From contig PQWQ01000029.1 of NCBI GenBank assembly GCA_002943765.1, forward strand, positions 434,001 through 498,000: 64,000 nucleotides of DNA, in the 5' to 3' direction. The notes under the pieces were generated by a model. The model did not search any database. It was not told the DNA's origin and saw only the letters and a list, made by a program, of their open reading frames with translations. This DNA comes from Psoroptes ovis. Its lineage: Eukaryota; Arthropoda; Arachnida; Sarcoptiformes; Psoroptidae. The position numbers and the translations under genes were made by a program. Of the stretch, positions 24,492 to 35,029 are shown in pieces; the stretch's first letter is position 1; the number at the start of each line of letters is the position of its first letter.

Positions 24492-25835
24492 ATGTCAGAA
24501 CAAAGTGAATCGGAAAAAAGTGAAAGCAAAAAATCACCTGATGCTGCTGATGTTTCCGAAATGAATAAATCGACAGCAGCTGCTGAACAACAACAACAAC
24601 AATCGACTACGACAACAAATGATATGACAGTATCATCGGCGACGAAAGCTGAACCATCTTCCGAACAACAGCCACAACAATCGATGGTGGAAAAATCGAA
24701 ATCGATCACTGAAAACATACCAGTTGATGAATCACAGCAACAGCAGCAACCAATTGATGGGCAAATATCCCAAAAATCGATAGAAAGCGAAAAAGATGAA
24801 CCCGAAGATCAGGATCAAAAATCAATGGCTGCCGATTTAGATGCGTCACCATCGAAAACATCCGCAGAACAACGATCGACTACAGGAACATCAAGTCGTG
24901 GTCCGATCATGCGTCGCCGTCGTAAAGGTGAAAAAGTGACTGAAAAAAATGTCAGAATCGGTTTTATTGGTGCTGGCAAAATGACTGAAGTTATCGTTAA
25001 AGGTTTATTAGAGGTAACACCTGCAGATGGTAGTGAACGTATCAATCCCAAACAAATATTCGTTTCGTCAAAAAGTGGCAAAACACATGATCATTTCAAA
25101 CGTTTAGGATGTTATGTCACCAAAAGATCTTATGACATATTTGGTCGTATGGATTGTGATATGATTTTTATGGCTGTTCATGGTTTTGTAATACGACAAT
25201 GCTACAAAAGTGGTGGTATACGGCCATTGGCATTGACAACCAATTTCATACCGAATCAGCGACATCCTTTGTATATTTTATCATTGATTGGAGGTATATC
25301 GCTAAATGATATCAAGCGAACACTATTGAATCCTGATCATCCAGAAAAATATCGGGTCGAAATGCATCGTATTATGCTGAATCCTTCAGTTGCTTATGGC
25401 TTGGGAATCGGTGGAATCGACGTTGAACCTGATTCAAAACAGTGTTCAGGACTTATTCGCAACATTCTTTGTCGTATCTGTCGTTTAGAAACGATCAATG
25501 AAAGTCATATGGATATTGCTTGTGCAGCCGGTGGTTATGGTTCAACATTTTGTTATTATTTTATGGCTGCAATTGCTGATGGTGCATTCAAACGAGGATT
25601 ACCGAAAAATTTGGCGACCAAAATTGCTGCACGTACATTACAATCGGCCGCTGCATCGATACTTGAATCAGGAAAAAATCCAAATGATCTTCGTGATTCT
25701 TGTGCATCGCCAAGTGGGCCAGCAATTTATGGTCTCCATGTGTTGGACAAAGCTGATTGTGCTTCTGGATTCGCTGCTGCAGTCGAAGCTGCTTATCAAC
25801 GAATCAAAGAGTTATCGGAAAATCCTCCCACATGA
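24492..25835 (+). CDS. Divergent pyrroline-5-carboxylate reductase-like protein
   Basis: Single-exon frame of 447 residues. The first ~150 residues are low complexity (Glu/Ser/Gln-rich, with a basic RRRRKGEK end). From 155 the P5CR fold is clear: the Rossmann start VRIGFIGAGKMTEVI, then DMIFMAVHGF, ILSLIGGISL, the helical dimer domain FMAAIADGAFKRGLP and the family-signature region NPNDLRDSCASPSGPAIYGLHVL. P5CR makes proline from pyrroline-5-carboxylate with NAD(P)H. Several usually invariant positions differ: VKPQ-type loop reads VHGF, MPNTP reads MLNPS, the SGSGPA loop reads AGGYGS, and SPGGTT reads SPSGPA. The product may have altered or no reductase activity, so no symbol is given. It is intronless, unlike most neighbours. 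Confidence 0.85.
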   Translation: MSEQSESEKSESKKSPDAADVSEMNKSTAAAEQQQQQSTTTTNDMTVSSATKAEPSSEQQPQQSMVEKSKSITENIPVDESQQQQQPIDGQISQKSIESEKDEPEDQDQKSMAADLDASPSKTSAEQRSTTGTSSRGPIMRRRRKGEKVTEKNVRIGFIGAGKMTEVIVKGLLEVTPADGSERINPKQIFVSSKSGKTHDHFKRLGCYVTKRSYDIFGRMDCDMIFMAVHGFVIRQCYKSGGIRPLALTTNFIPNQRHPLYILSLIGGISLNDIKRTLLNPDHPEKYRVEMHRIMLNPSVAYGLGIGGIDVEPDSKQCSGLIRNILCRICRLETINESHMDIACAAGGYGSTFCYYFMAAIADGAFKRGLPKNLATKIAARTLQSAAASILESGKNPNDLRDSCASPSGPAIYGLHVLDKADCASGFAAAVEAAYQRIKELSENPPT

Positions 25836-26171
25836 ATATTTAATTGATTGATTTAATTATTTAAAAATTTGTAATGAATTTTGTTCTAAAATCATTCCTT
25901 CATGAAGTATAGCATTATACTTATTTTTTGCAATGTTTCTAACTGAGCTTGCTTAAATTAAATGGCAGCACAGTGTCAAAAGTTTGGTTGATTCATGTGT
26001 GAAAAGGCACTTATTTTTGTACACAACAGGCGGCCATCGATTTGCCATATATCAATGTGACATATGTTTACATGATGACCTTTGTGGTACTCAACGAGGT
26101 ATTCAACAATGTGCATTCATTTTCATTATTTACATTTGGTGGACTTGACTATGTAAATTGTCACTGAAAAA
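25836..26171. other. Promoter region of twisted gastrulation
   Basis: 336 bp between the P5CR-like stop and the tsg start; no clear AATAAA and no exon. Must contain the tsg promoter and the upstream gene's 3' end. Confidence 0.5.
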
Positions 26172-26937
26172 ATGGCAAGTAAATTCATTGCAGCAATTAT
26201 ATTAATGATATCGATGGCGTTGCTAGAATCATTTGAATGTAATGAAAATATTCCACGAAGTAGTGATTTAGATAATATGAAATGTGATTCAATTGTTTGT
26301 GCTTCGATCGTATCCAAATGCTTATTGACATCTGATTGTAAATGTGACAATATTCATACCAATAAATCGTGTGCCGATAATTGTTCAAGATGTTTAGATT
26401 ATCTTTATCAAGATTGCTGTCTTTGTTTTGGTATATTTTATTTGATTTATTCATATTAATCATATCGAAAATAATTCTTCATTTTTTTATTCCAAATTAG
26501 ATCTTTGTGAATTGAAAACAAATGATGATAAAGATAATGAACAGCGCTCGAACGTAGGACATATACAAGATCCACAGCCAGATTTTTTCACCTTATTGAA
26601 CGAGTTGCCTGATCCATTAGAACGATGGAAAACGATAACATATTCATTGATATTGCCGATTGAGATTAGCAGAAATTTACCGAATCAAGATCAAGAACAA
26701 AATAATTCTTCAGAATTTGAAATGAAATGTATAGTTTCATACATGTCACAATGTCTTTCAATGAACAAATGTCGTTCGGCATGTGCATCTATGGGGTCGA
26801 CAACATTTCGCTGGTTTCATGATGGTTGCTGTGAATGTGTCGGACAATATTGTAATGAGTTCGGTTTGGATAAATCTAATTGCACAGCTTGTCCATTAAT
26901 TATCACAAACGATTCATTTGATCGTGAAGATTTATGA
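26172..26937 (+). CDS. tsg: Twisted gastrulation (secreted BMP modulator)
   Basis: Two exons, 26172-26430 and 26501-26937 (696 nt, 231 residues; TWSG proteins are ~220-250). A signal peptide (MASKFIAAIILMISMALLE) is followed by the N-terminal Cys-rich domain (CDSIVCASIVSKCLLTSDCKC ... CCLC, with the intron inside the last Cys cluster). A variable linker contains PQPDFFTLLNELPDPLERW, and the C-terminal domain has CIVSYMSQCLSMNKCRSACASMG, FRWFHDGCCECVG and a closing CxxC. Cysteine spacing and the RWFH.GCCECVG block are diagnostic of the family. It is secreted and binds BMP/Dpp and Chordin/Sog to shape dorsoventral BMP gradients. The adjacent FAM210-like gene begins only 178 bp downstream. Confidence 0.95.
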
Positions 26938-27067
26938 TTTGTGATTAAAAAAACGAAAACAAAATCGAAATTTCCATCGTAACTTCCTTTATGAATTAAT
27001 GAAATTCTTTTTCAATGTCATATGTTTTCATTCAAAAAGAAAAAAAATTTCCTTTTAAATTTCTTCA

Positions 27068-27073
27068 AATAAA
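27068..27073 (+). promoter_or_regulatory. AATAAA signal between tsg and the FAM210-like gene
   Basis: The only obvious polyadenylation signal between tsg and the next start codon, 42 bases upstream of ATG 27115. tsg termination and FAM210-like initiation therefore probably overlap closely. Confidence 0.5.
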
Positions 27074-27114
27074 ATTTTACCAAATACCTGGCAATAATCA
27101 TATGTCATTTCATC

Positions 27115-28061
27115 ATGTCAACATTATGTAATGTTATAATCATAGCATCTAGAGATTTACGCACAAATTTTTCCATTTCCAAGCTGATATTTGACTTGAA
27201 ATGCTCGCCATCATCATCACACCATGTCAAACAACTATTGACAACAACACCGAAAATATTTTCGCAAAATTCAATACATAATTCGAGTAAAAAATGCCGA
27301 ATTTCATTGAATTATTTTAATAATCAAAATAAAATCAGTAATAATAATGGTAGACGTAAATTATTATCATCATTACAACAATTCAATCAGAAAACAAATT
27401 CATTAACAACACAAACAAAATTTAAACAGAAAAAAGAGGTGATAAATTTGAAAAATGTAAATAATAACAATCCTTCAAATGAATGGACAGAATTGATGAA
27501 ATTACCCCTGGTCAAAAGATTGAATGTTATGCTCAAAAAATATTGGTACATTGCCATACCATTTCACTGTGCCAATTGTGCCGTTTGGTTCGCTTCATTT
27601 TTTTTACTCGCTAAATTGTATGTATCGAAAATTGTGAGTCAATTGATTTTAATTGTTTTGTTTGAATTATTTTCAGTGGCATGAATGGTGCCGCCGTGAT
27701 TAATTGGATTAAGCCATATGTAATTGAATCATCAATATGTCCACAATTCATGAAAAATCTGTTTGAAAAAGATCCGGATAAATTGGGCAGTGTTGCTATC
27801 GCATTATTATTTTATAAATTAGCAACACCTGGACGCTATGCGACCACTGTTTTGGGCACGATATATTTACTACGTTATATGCTCAAAAAAGGCATAATCA
27901 TCAAAACAGCTAATGAACAATTGAATAGTGTTCGTAATTCATACATAAGCCATGCTGTTAATCGTAATATACAGAAACAACGAGAGCGAATTATGAAACA
28001 AATGAAAAATGTAAAAGCAAAACAAGCAGCCGGCAATCAAACACGAACAAAACATAGATGA
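27115..28061 (+). CDS. FAM210-like (DUF1279) mitochondrial membrane protein
   Basis: Exons 27115-27617 and 27677-28061 (295 residues). The donor at GTATGT (27618) was chosen because it joins FLLAK to GMNGAAVINW in frame; a later GTGAGT shifts the frame. The first ~120 residues are basic and Ser/Asn-rich with few acidic residues, like a mitochondrial targeting sequence. The DUF1279 region (~130-230) shows the paired hydrophobic segments YWYIAIPFHCANCAVWFASFFLLAK and KLGSVAIALLFYKLATPGRYATTVLGTIYLLRY, with the conserved K-T-P-R core. The C-terminus is a basic helix (NIQKQRERIMKQMKNVKAKQ), as in FAM210A. Vertebrate FAM210A sits in the inner mitochondrial membrane and supports mitochondrial translation; the role here is by homology. 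It converges with IFT38, stops 91 bp apart. Confidence 0.82.
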
Positions 28062-28152
28062 ATGTAAAATATTTGAGTTTGAGTTCAAACTGAATGTTCA
28101 GATATTTTATTATTGTTATTTGATTCACTGTGAAAATGAATTAAATGAAAAA

Positions 28153-29930
28153 TCAAAAATCATCATCACCTCTATCCAGATTAGCAACTGATAATTTAAT
28201 ATTTGAATTTGTTGATATTTTTGTTTGCTGCTGTTGTTGTTGTTCATCATTAGCATCAATATTTGATGGTGATTTTCCCGTATAATCAATAGCCATTGAT
28301 TCATCATCTTCACTATCATCAATTGCATCCAAATCAATTTCAGAATCGGTCATTTTAGCATTTGTTTTTGAATGTTCAGTGTCAGTGTCATCATCATCGT
28401 CATCATCATCATTTTCCATCAAAGATCCATATGTTAATAATTTAGCTGTTTTTGCACTTCTTTGATTAATGACGGATATATTATTATTAATTGAATTGAT
28501 TGGTGATCGTTGTCCTTTGATCACGGTATTCACCATTAAAGATCGATCATTTTTATTGGTAGACCTCATTTTTTGCCGCACGGTTTTCTTAGGCATTTCA
28601 TTAATATCCTTATCACTGAAATCGCTGCCAGATATATGTCCTGCATCGTCATCTATGTCAACAATTGCAGCCAATTCATCATTACGATCATCTGTAATAT
28701 CATTCTGCTGGTTGTTCCATGTACTGATGCGCATATTATAATCATTTGTTTTGAGAAAATCATCAATTTTGATACGTTCCAGCATTTCTTTGATTTCGTT
28801 GTTGTGTTCTTCAATTTTTTGTCGTTCCAATTTTTCAAATTCCTCCAATTTTTGTTCCAAAAAATATAAAGATCTACTATTGGTCACATAATGATCATAT
28901 AATTCGATGATTTCTTGTTCAATTTTATCCAATTCATCTTGATATGCTGGCCGTTGTGCATACAATGTTTGATGTCGTTTTTTATTCCGATTCAATTCGG
29001 CTCGTTTCTTTTCAATTTTAACATTCAAATCTTCATTATCACGATCAATATTTTGTTTTCGTTGCTGCATATCGACAATATTTTGTTGCAATTCTTTGAT
29101 ATTTTTTCTTATTTGTGATTCAATTTGATCAATTACTAATTGTTTATTCAGTGTTTCATATAATTGATCCTGAAAAACAATGATTTTATAAGTAAAGGTT
29201 AATTCGAAAAATTTTGACTGACTTTTTTTTGATCATATTCAGGAATTGTGTCATAAAGTTTAGTGGCAACATCATATATTTCCGAAGTGATTTGATTTGT
29301 TTTAAAGCTATTATACTGAAATCAGAAAATTTTAATTCCAATTCAAATGAAGATTTGAGAGAATATTTACATTCGAAATTTTATTTCGATCAAAATTCAC
29401 ACCATCTTGCACCGCATTCAACTTATCCTTTGATTGATCGTCAGCATCATCAGAATCATTGTATTCATTTTCTTCATTAATAACATTTTGATTATTTTTG
29501 TGTTTTTGTTGTTGATGATCTTGAGCAAGCTTTATCCATGCATCTTGTATCAATTTAGCCAATTTTATCATTTCTTGTACTGAATTGATATCGGCCATAT
29601 ATAATTTCTTAACATTTATGTCCAGATTCGCTCTATTAACCATTAAATGTGATGCATTCATAATGAATTTCATTCGATCATCTTCAGTTTCAATATTTGA
29701 TGAACTTAATTCAATTTTAGGATCGAAACGTCGCAATAAATAAACCAGTATATCGGCCATCAAAGGAAAATTTGGTCGACAAAAATTCTCGACGGACATT
29801 TGTCGAGGATATCCAAGTGATCTCATTACAGCGATGAAATCTTAAAAAAAGAAAAATTAATTAATTGTCATTAACAAAGGTTTGCATCAAATAAATTACT
29901 TCGCATTAGATGATAAGTTGACCCGGCCAT
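28153..29930 (-). CDS. Cluap1: IFT38 / clusterin-associated protein 1 (CLUAP1)
   Basis: Minus-strand exons in order: 29930-29900, 29840-29371, 29315-29223, 29169-28153 (1,611 nt, 536 residues; human CLUAP1 is 413). The first junction reconstructs HLMRNFIAVMRSLGYPRQMS, matching the start of CLUAP1. Residues ~10-120 form the calponin-homology-like domain (NFCRPNFPLMADILVYLLRRF, KLYMADINSVQEM). From ~190 a long coiled coil runs (DLNVKIEKKRAELNRNKKR, LYFLEQKLEEFEKLE), followed by an acidic Ser/Asp-rich tail ending RGDDDF, like the family's DNDF end. CLUAP1 is IFT-B subunit IFT38, needed for ciliogenesis with IFT57 and kinesin-2. In an arthropod this implies ciliated sensory neurons. Its longer size comes from Asn/Asp-rich tail inserts. 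It shares a 265-bp promoter gap with the WD40 gene. Confidence 0.92.
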
Positions 29931-30195
29931 TTTCGATGATGATTTTGTTTATCAAGGAATTTCGGGGTAATCAAACATTGATTTCGAATTCATATTTGAT
30001 AAATTGAAGAATCACCATGGTTACTTGAATCTTCAAGAATCAAATCTCAATTTCGCAATCAATTTTATAGATGGCACAGTATGTCTCCTACAACAGCCTC
30101 GAACATATGCGCGCCACTTTTTATTTTTATTTGTGAGCTTAACAAACAAGTCTTAATTTTCAAAATAAATTGTGTTTAAATTCAAAAAACAAATC
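29931..30195. promoter_or_regulatory. Bidirectional promoter region (IFT38 / RBBP-like)
   Basis: 265 bp separate the divergent start codons of IFT38 (minus) and the RBBP4/7-like gene (plus). Both promoters and 5' UTRs must fit here. No TATA box stands out; a less AT-rich patch lies at ~30066-30117. Confidence 0.6.
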
Positions 30196-31758
30196 ATGGA
30201 AAATGAAATGAATTCCGATTCTGAGATTCGTAATAATTCAGATGAACAAAATGATCAATCAGCAGATGTCGATATGAATGAAGATTGTGATGGTGAAAGT
30301 TTCGATGAAGATTTCGATGCAAATTTTAGTGAAAATGATTCGAATGAAGATTCAGACGACAATGATGGTGATGATGAATCCGATGAACAAGACGATGATG
30401 ATGATGATGATAATAATAATGATGACGACGATGATGGTAATGATGAAGCATTAAAGAAACCATTTTCATCTGAAGTAATCGATAAAATATTAAATAATAA
30501 AATTAAAAAAGAAATCAAAGATGAAAATCTTACCGAAAATGATGATGATGATTATGATGACTTCACCTTAAATCAAATAGATTTAGAACTTTATCGTATA
30601 TGGAAAAAAAATTGTCAATTTTTATATGATTTAATTATCACTAATCGTTTAGAATGGCCATCGATTACCGTACAATGGTGTCATTCGAAACAAACAAAAA
30701 CAAATCAATATAATAATCGTGAATTTTCAACTGATAAATTATTATATGGAACACAAGTAGATGAAAATCATCAAAACCATTTGATTATTGCCACACAATA
30801 TACACCGATTATTGATCGTAATCAAGTTGCTGCTTGTGAAGGTGGTGTGTCGCATACAAAATATGCTAAATTAGAAAACTTTGTACGCATCATACATGAT
30901 GGTGATATAAATCGAGCCCGTTATAATCCACAAAATTCATTCATAATTGCAACATCATCTTCGAATGGCAAAAATTATATATTTGATTATTCTAAACATC
31001 CTTCTGAACCTTCGAATGATGAATTTAAGCCTGAATTGATTTTGGATCATCACAAAGCTGAGGGTTATGGTCTTTGTTGGAATATTAGGAAAAGTAACAT
31101 ACTGGCAACTGGATCGCAAGATGGGCAAATATGTCTTTGGGACATTAATTCAAATCAAGCCAAATCTAAAACATTAAAACCAGTTCAATCATTCAGTGCA
31201 CATGATTGTGTCAATGATGTTAAATGGCATTATTATCGTGAATCATTTTTTGGATCAGTCGGTAGTGATCGAATGTTAAAATTCTGGGATATCCGTATGA
31301 ATGGCGAAATAAAATCAATGTCTAGCAGTCTGGCTCATGATCAAGGAATAAATTCATTGTCATTCAATCAATTCTGTGAATATGCCGTATTGACTGGTTC
31401 GGATGATCGTACGATTGGTTTATTTGATATTCGAAATCTGGAACATCGTTTACATTCATTCAATGGTCATTGTGATGAAGTATTAGATGTCAATTGGTCA
31501 CCATATAATGAAACACTATTCGCATCCAGTAGTCGTGATAAACGATTAATTATATGGGACATTAACAGAACAGATGCACCGCAAACATTCAGCGAAGCAC
31601 AAGAAGGTCCACCCGAAATGATATTCATACATGGTGGCCATACAAACATTATACAAGATTTTAGTTGGCATCCATATAATCAATTGATTGCATCAGTTTC
31701 GGCTAATAATGAACTGCATGTATTTAAACCATCAATCAATATTGAATTATCCGTTTGA
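30196..31758 (+). CDS. RBBP4/7 (Caf1-55)-like histone-binding WD40 protein with acidic N-terminus
   Basis: Single exon, 520 residues from the first ATG. The first ~115 residues are very acidic with Asp/Asn runs, absent from classical RBBP4/7. Then the family N-terminal helix and first blade: YRIWKKNCQFLYDLIITNRLEWPSITVQW, NHLIIATQY. WD repeats follow: INRARYNPQNSFIIAT, EGYGLCWN...ICLWDI, DVKWHYYRESFFGSVGSDRMLKFWDIR, TGSDDRTIGLFDIRNLEHRLHSF, DVNWSPYNETLFASSSRDKRLIIWDI, then the characteristic EGPPEMIFIHGGHT and FSWHPYNQ. RBBP4/7 chaperone H3-H4 in CAF-1, NuRD, PRC2 and HAT1 complexes. Divergence and the intronless acidic-tailed form suggest a paralogue rather than the main Caf1-55. Confidence 0.88.
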   Translation: MENEMNSDSEIRNNSDEQNDQSADVDMNEDCDGESFDEDFDANFSENDSNEDSDDNDGDDESDEQDDDDDDDNNNDDDDDGNDEALKKPFSSEVIDKILNNKIKKEIKDENLTENDDDDYDDFTLNQIDLELYRIWKKNCQFLYDLIITNRLEWPSITVQWCHSKQTKTNQYNNREFSTDKLLYGTQVDENHQNHLIIATQYTPIIDRNQVAACEGGVSHTKYAKLENFVRIIHDGDINRARYNPQNSFIIATSSSNGKNYIFDYSKHPSEPSNDEFKPELILDHHKAEGYGLCWNIRKSNILATGSQDGQICLWDINSNQAKSKTLKPVQSFSAHDCVNDVKWHYYRESFFGSVGSDRMLKFWDIRMNGEIKSMSSSLAHDQGINSLSFNQFCEYAVLTGSDDRTIGLFDIRNLEHRLHSFNGHCDEVLDVNWSPYNETLFASSSRDKRLIIWDINRTDAPQTFSEAQEGPPEMIFIHGGHTNIIQDFSWHPYNQLIASVSANNELHVFKPSINIELSV

Positions 31759-32216
31759 TCATTAAACATTCAATTTTTTCCAAGTTTAAATTTCATCGAA
31801 AACTTCATGCGCAAATTTTGTTTTTGTTGTTTTTGATGGTTTTTTTTTTTTGCTTGCTCAAACACTAAAATGTTTGTTGATATTTTTGATTTGACTAATA
31901 CAATCTGGTCTATCATGGATTTATCGAATATGAATGAAAATTAATTCGGCGACATAATTTTGTTTGGCACTATATTTATCCAATTTTCATGATAATCATT
32001 TTGTTTTTTAAATCGTTATTTTGATTATCTTTCAAAAAGATTTATGAGTTTCTTAAGTAATGTTTTATAAAAAAAAAATTCATTTATTGATTTACTATCA
32101 TTAATCCTATTTGTTTTGAATTGATTTGAAATTGTCATTGTAAATAGTCAGCTATTTTGAATGAATTTATTCGATTGGAATGAAATAAATAGAAAAATTT
32201 CATGCTAATTTAAATA
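31759..32216. other. Spacer between the RBBP-like and ACP-like genes
   Basis: AT-rich; AATAAA at ~32185 is just upstream of the next start codon. No exon seen. Confidence 0.45.
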
Positions 32217-32747
32217 ATGAATCGTATTATTATTATCAGCCGTAATCTAACGTGGCCATCATTATTCACACGAATGAATTTAATATTGCGGCCAACAAAT
32301 AGCATTGGAACCGAGTCTAAGATTGATCGTTATTCATCATCATCAATGAAATCTGATATGCCTGAAATCGATTTGACTGAAAAATATATCGAAGAACGTG
32401 TAAATAATTTATTCAACATAATATTGGCCGATATAACATCATGGCAACAATATAATTCGATGCACAATAAACCTAATGCAATCATATATCAAGATCCATT
32501 CAATTGTAAAGATCAAATATTACAAGATCTTGTTAAAAATAATAATGATTTGCTGATTAATCGTAATAATTATAACATACATGATTTAATCGAAGATGAA
32601 TTTCAATTAGAAATATCGGATAAAGAATTTGAACAATTCAAAACATTGAATGATATCATTAAATATGTTTGTAGACGATGGGATGTTCGCCAAAAATTAT
32701 TAGCATCACATTCAGCCGATTATGCATATCCGTCGTATTGGTATTAG
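32217..32747 (+). CDS. Small mitochondrial-type protein, possible acyl-carrier-protein relative lacking the pantetheine serine
   Basis: Single exon, 176 residues. The first ~35 residues (MNRIIIISRNLTWPSLFTRMN...) are Arg-rich without acids, like a mitochondrial presequence. The C-terminal half reads NIHDLIEDEFQLEISDKEFEQFKTLNDIIKYV, which resembles the second half of acyl carrier proteins (a helix with ALEEEF, an IPD turn, then T-x-x-D-I-I-x-Y-I). By that alignment the DSL phosphopantetheine site would fall at about residues 113-116 (INRN), with no serine. The N-terminal half has an unusual insertion around NSMHNKPNAIIYQDPF. The protein ends SADYAYPSYWY. The ACP link is tentative; it may instead be an unrecognised mitochondrial protein. 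Confidence 0.55.
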   Translation: MNRIIIISRNLTWPSLFTRMNLILRPTNSIGTESKIDRYSSSSMKSDMPEIDLTEKYIEERVNNLFNIILADITSWQQYNSMHNKPNAIIYQDPFNCKDQILQDLVKNNNDLLINRNNYNIHDLIEDEFQLEISDKEFEQFKTLNDIIKYVCRRWDVRQKLLASHSADYAYPSYWY

Positions 32748-32960
32748 ACATTATAGATATCCATCTCGAATTCATTTGACATAAATTAAAGATTAAATTC
32801 TAGAAAGAAAAAAAACAATTAAAATATTCTTAGATTAGATATTTCAATTGTCAATATTTCATTTGAATGTTAATATTGATTGGGCGCCATCATACAGCGC
32901 ACGTCTGTTTAAGGGTCGAAAGAAAATTCAATTATTGTTATATTGAACGTGAATAAACGA

Positions 32961-33261
32961 ATGTTTCATTTTTTATTGATGAATTGTTTTAATCATTCTA
33001 ATAAAATAAAATACATCATTTTTATCATGCTTGTCTACTTTCTATTGATTTTTGATTGCAAATTTTGCGAGACAATGCATTCCACTGATTTGTCTAACAG
33101 TGATATGGCACAGTGTATTTTCCATTTGTGTTTATTTCTTTGCGTTTTTGATTGATTTTAATTCATTCATTCGTATCATTTAATTCAGTGCTAAATTTGA
33201 TGGACATCATTATGAACAAATCAAATGTGACACATACAAAACAGAAAAATTTCCAAAATAA
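32961..33261 (+). CDS. Candidate small secreted peptide (two exons)
   Basis: Exon 1 32961-33112 and exon 2 33189-33261 join in frame over a 76-bp GTGTAT...TTCAG intron, giving ~74 residues. A hydrophobic stretch (IIFIMLVYFLLIFDCKF) sits ~25 residues in, after a polar N-terminus. The short mature part ends HYEQIKCDTYKTEKFPK. No family is recognised. The signal-anchor-like segment and usable splice signals are the only support; it could be chance in AT-rich DNA. Confidence 0.28.
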
Positions 33262-34949
33262 TTAATAAGTGTCATTAATTAAATTATTGATAATAATCAA
33301 AGTCATCTTCATTGATCAACATGAGAACAAATTCCACCATCATTCAACAACAACAATTCCAAGGTATGTGCAAAATGGTATGATAGTTATGCATTGATAC
33401 AGCAACAGCACATTGAATCGTATTGTCTTTAAATTTTTTCTTTAAAATTTTCTTTCTTTAAATGAAATTCATATGAAAATAAAACGCAGAATGGAGAACG
33501 ATACATTTGAATCATTAAATATTCAAATATCTAGAAAAATCAAAGTAAAATAATAATAAAAAAACCTTAACAAGTAAAATAAAATTATTTTAATTATCAT
33601 TTAATCTTCAAAGATGCAATGTACACACACAGATATTTCAAATATAAATATTTCAATTAATTGTCATCATTCAAATAAACAAATTTTTCAAAAATTTCAA
33701 ATGATACACATATTTCAAATGTAATCATTGTGTGTTATACACACATTGACAGCAACAAAAAATGTCATTAAAAATCAAAAATTATTGTATCAATAATCTT
33801 GATTAATTTATACTTTGAATAATGATAATGATGATGATCTTGTTTCGGTTGTAGCAGTGTGGTATCTACACCATTATCTTTGACATTCATGGCCATCTAT
33901 CCATATCATCATTTATATTTAATCTCTTGTATTTTACAAACTGGTATTTTTTTCAATAAGCTTATTCCAATTTAAATCAATCAAAACATCGAACGATTGA
34001 ATTTCCAATGTATATTTTGATTTGATTATTCCCAATGTTTCAATAACGAATCTCTCATATATATGATAGAATCCTTGATTCATTTTTTTCATGATAAGAT
34101 TTTTGTTTTCCCCAGAACTAAAACAAAATAAAACTATGCAAAAATTATTCTTGAAATTTCCCAGAATATTTGAAATATTTTTTTTCATTAATATTAATTA
34201 TAATAATCAAATAATTTACATTTTTCACAAAAAATAAATAATAAATATCCAAACTAGAATCAATAAGAAAAAATTGAAATATATTGAATTTCACAATGCA
34301 ATTTGCTTAAATTGCTGAATGATTGTAGCTCTGTGAAAAAAAAGAATGAAAGAAAATAAAATTAAATTGATTATAATTTAAATGAATGCATACACGACCA
34401 TATATATGCCATCATTATTTCGATTGAATTTTTTGTTTTGTATTAAATTAGCAAATTATTATCAAAATATTACATCTTAAAAGTGATTAAAATATCTTCA
34501 AAAATATTATTTATTATTATGATGATGATTATTATCATTGATTGATCTCGACGTTACACATATTTGACTTTGGCTCGTTTTTTTCCAATTTTCAATTCAA
34601 TTTTAATTACAATTCAGTCCTTTTTTGATATGCTGCAGTCAATAATGCTTTGAGATTGTGTAAAATTTGAGTTTATTTTTGCAAAAATTTTTTAAAAAAT
34701 TATTTTTGAAAATTTTGAAATTTTGAAAATCCGAAATCCGTTTAATCTATTTTTCTGTAATAATGTCTCTGCCGAGAATAATTAATTGATTACTTTCCAT
34801 CCACATTTGATTAGATTTAAGATATATTGTGCTATCAATTCAATAATTAAGCATGAAAAAAAACTTTTATGCTTTCAGATAGATGATGATGATAGAAAAA
34901 AAGCAAGTTTAACATGTTTGATTGTTGATGAATAACGAATGGTAATATA

Positions 34950-35029
34950 TTAGGCTGTCCAGAAAGTTTTTGCCGGTTATATTGTGGAAATCTTCGAAAA
35001 AATCGGCAAAAACTTTCCGGACAACCTAA
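34950..35029. mobile_element. 80-bp mariner-like MITE, copy 3
   Basis: TTAGGCTGTCCAGAAAGTTT at the left, inverted at the right (ACTTTCCGGACAACCTAA), flanked by TA at 34948-34949 and 35030-35031. Exactly 80 bp. Confidence 0.85.

Noticed and set aside
29223..29371. Apparent frameshift and stop between IFT38 exons 2 and 3
   Set aside because: Came from misreading ten bases; after recounting, exon 3 (29315-29223) is 93 nt in phase 0 and reads YNSFKTNQITSEIYDVATKLYD without a stop.
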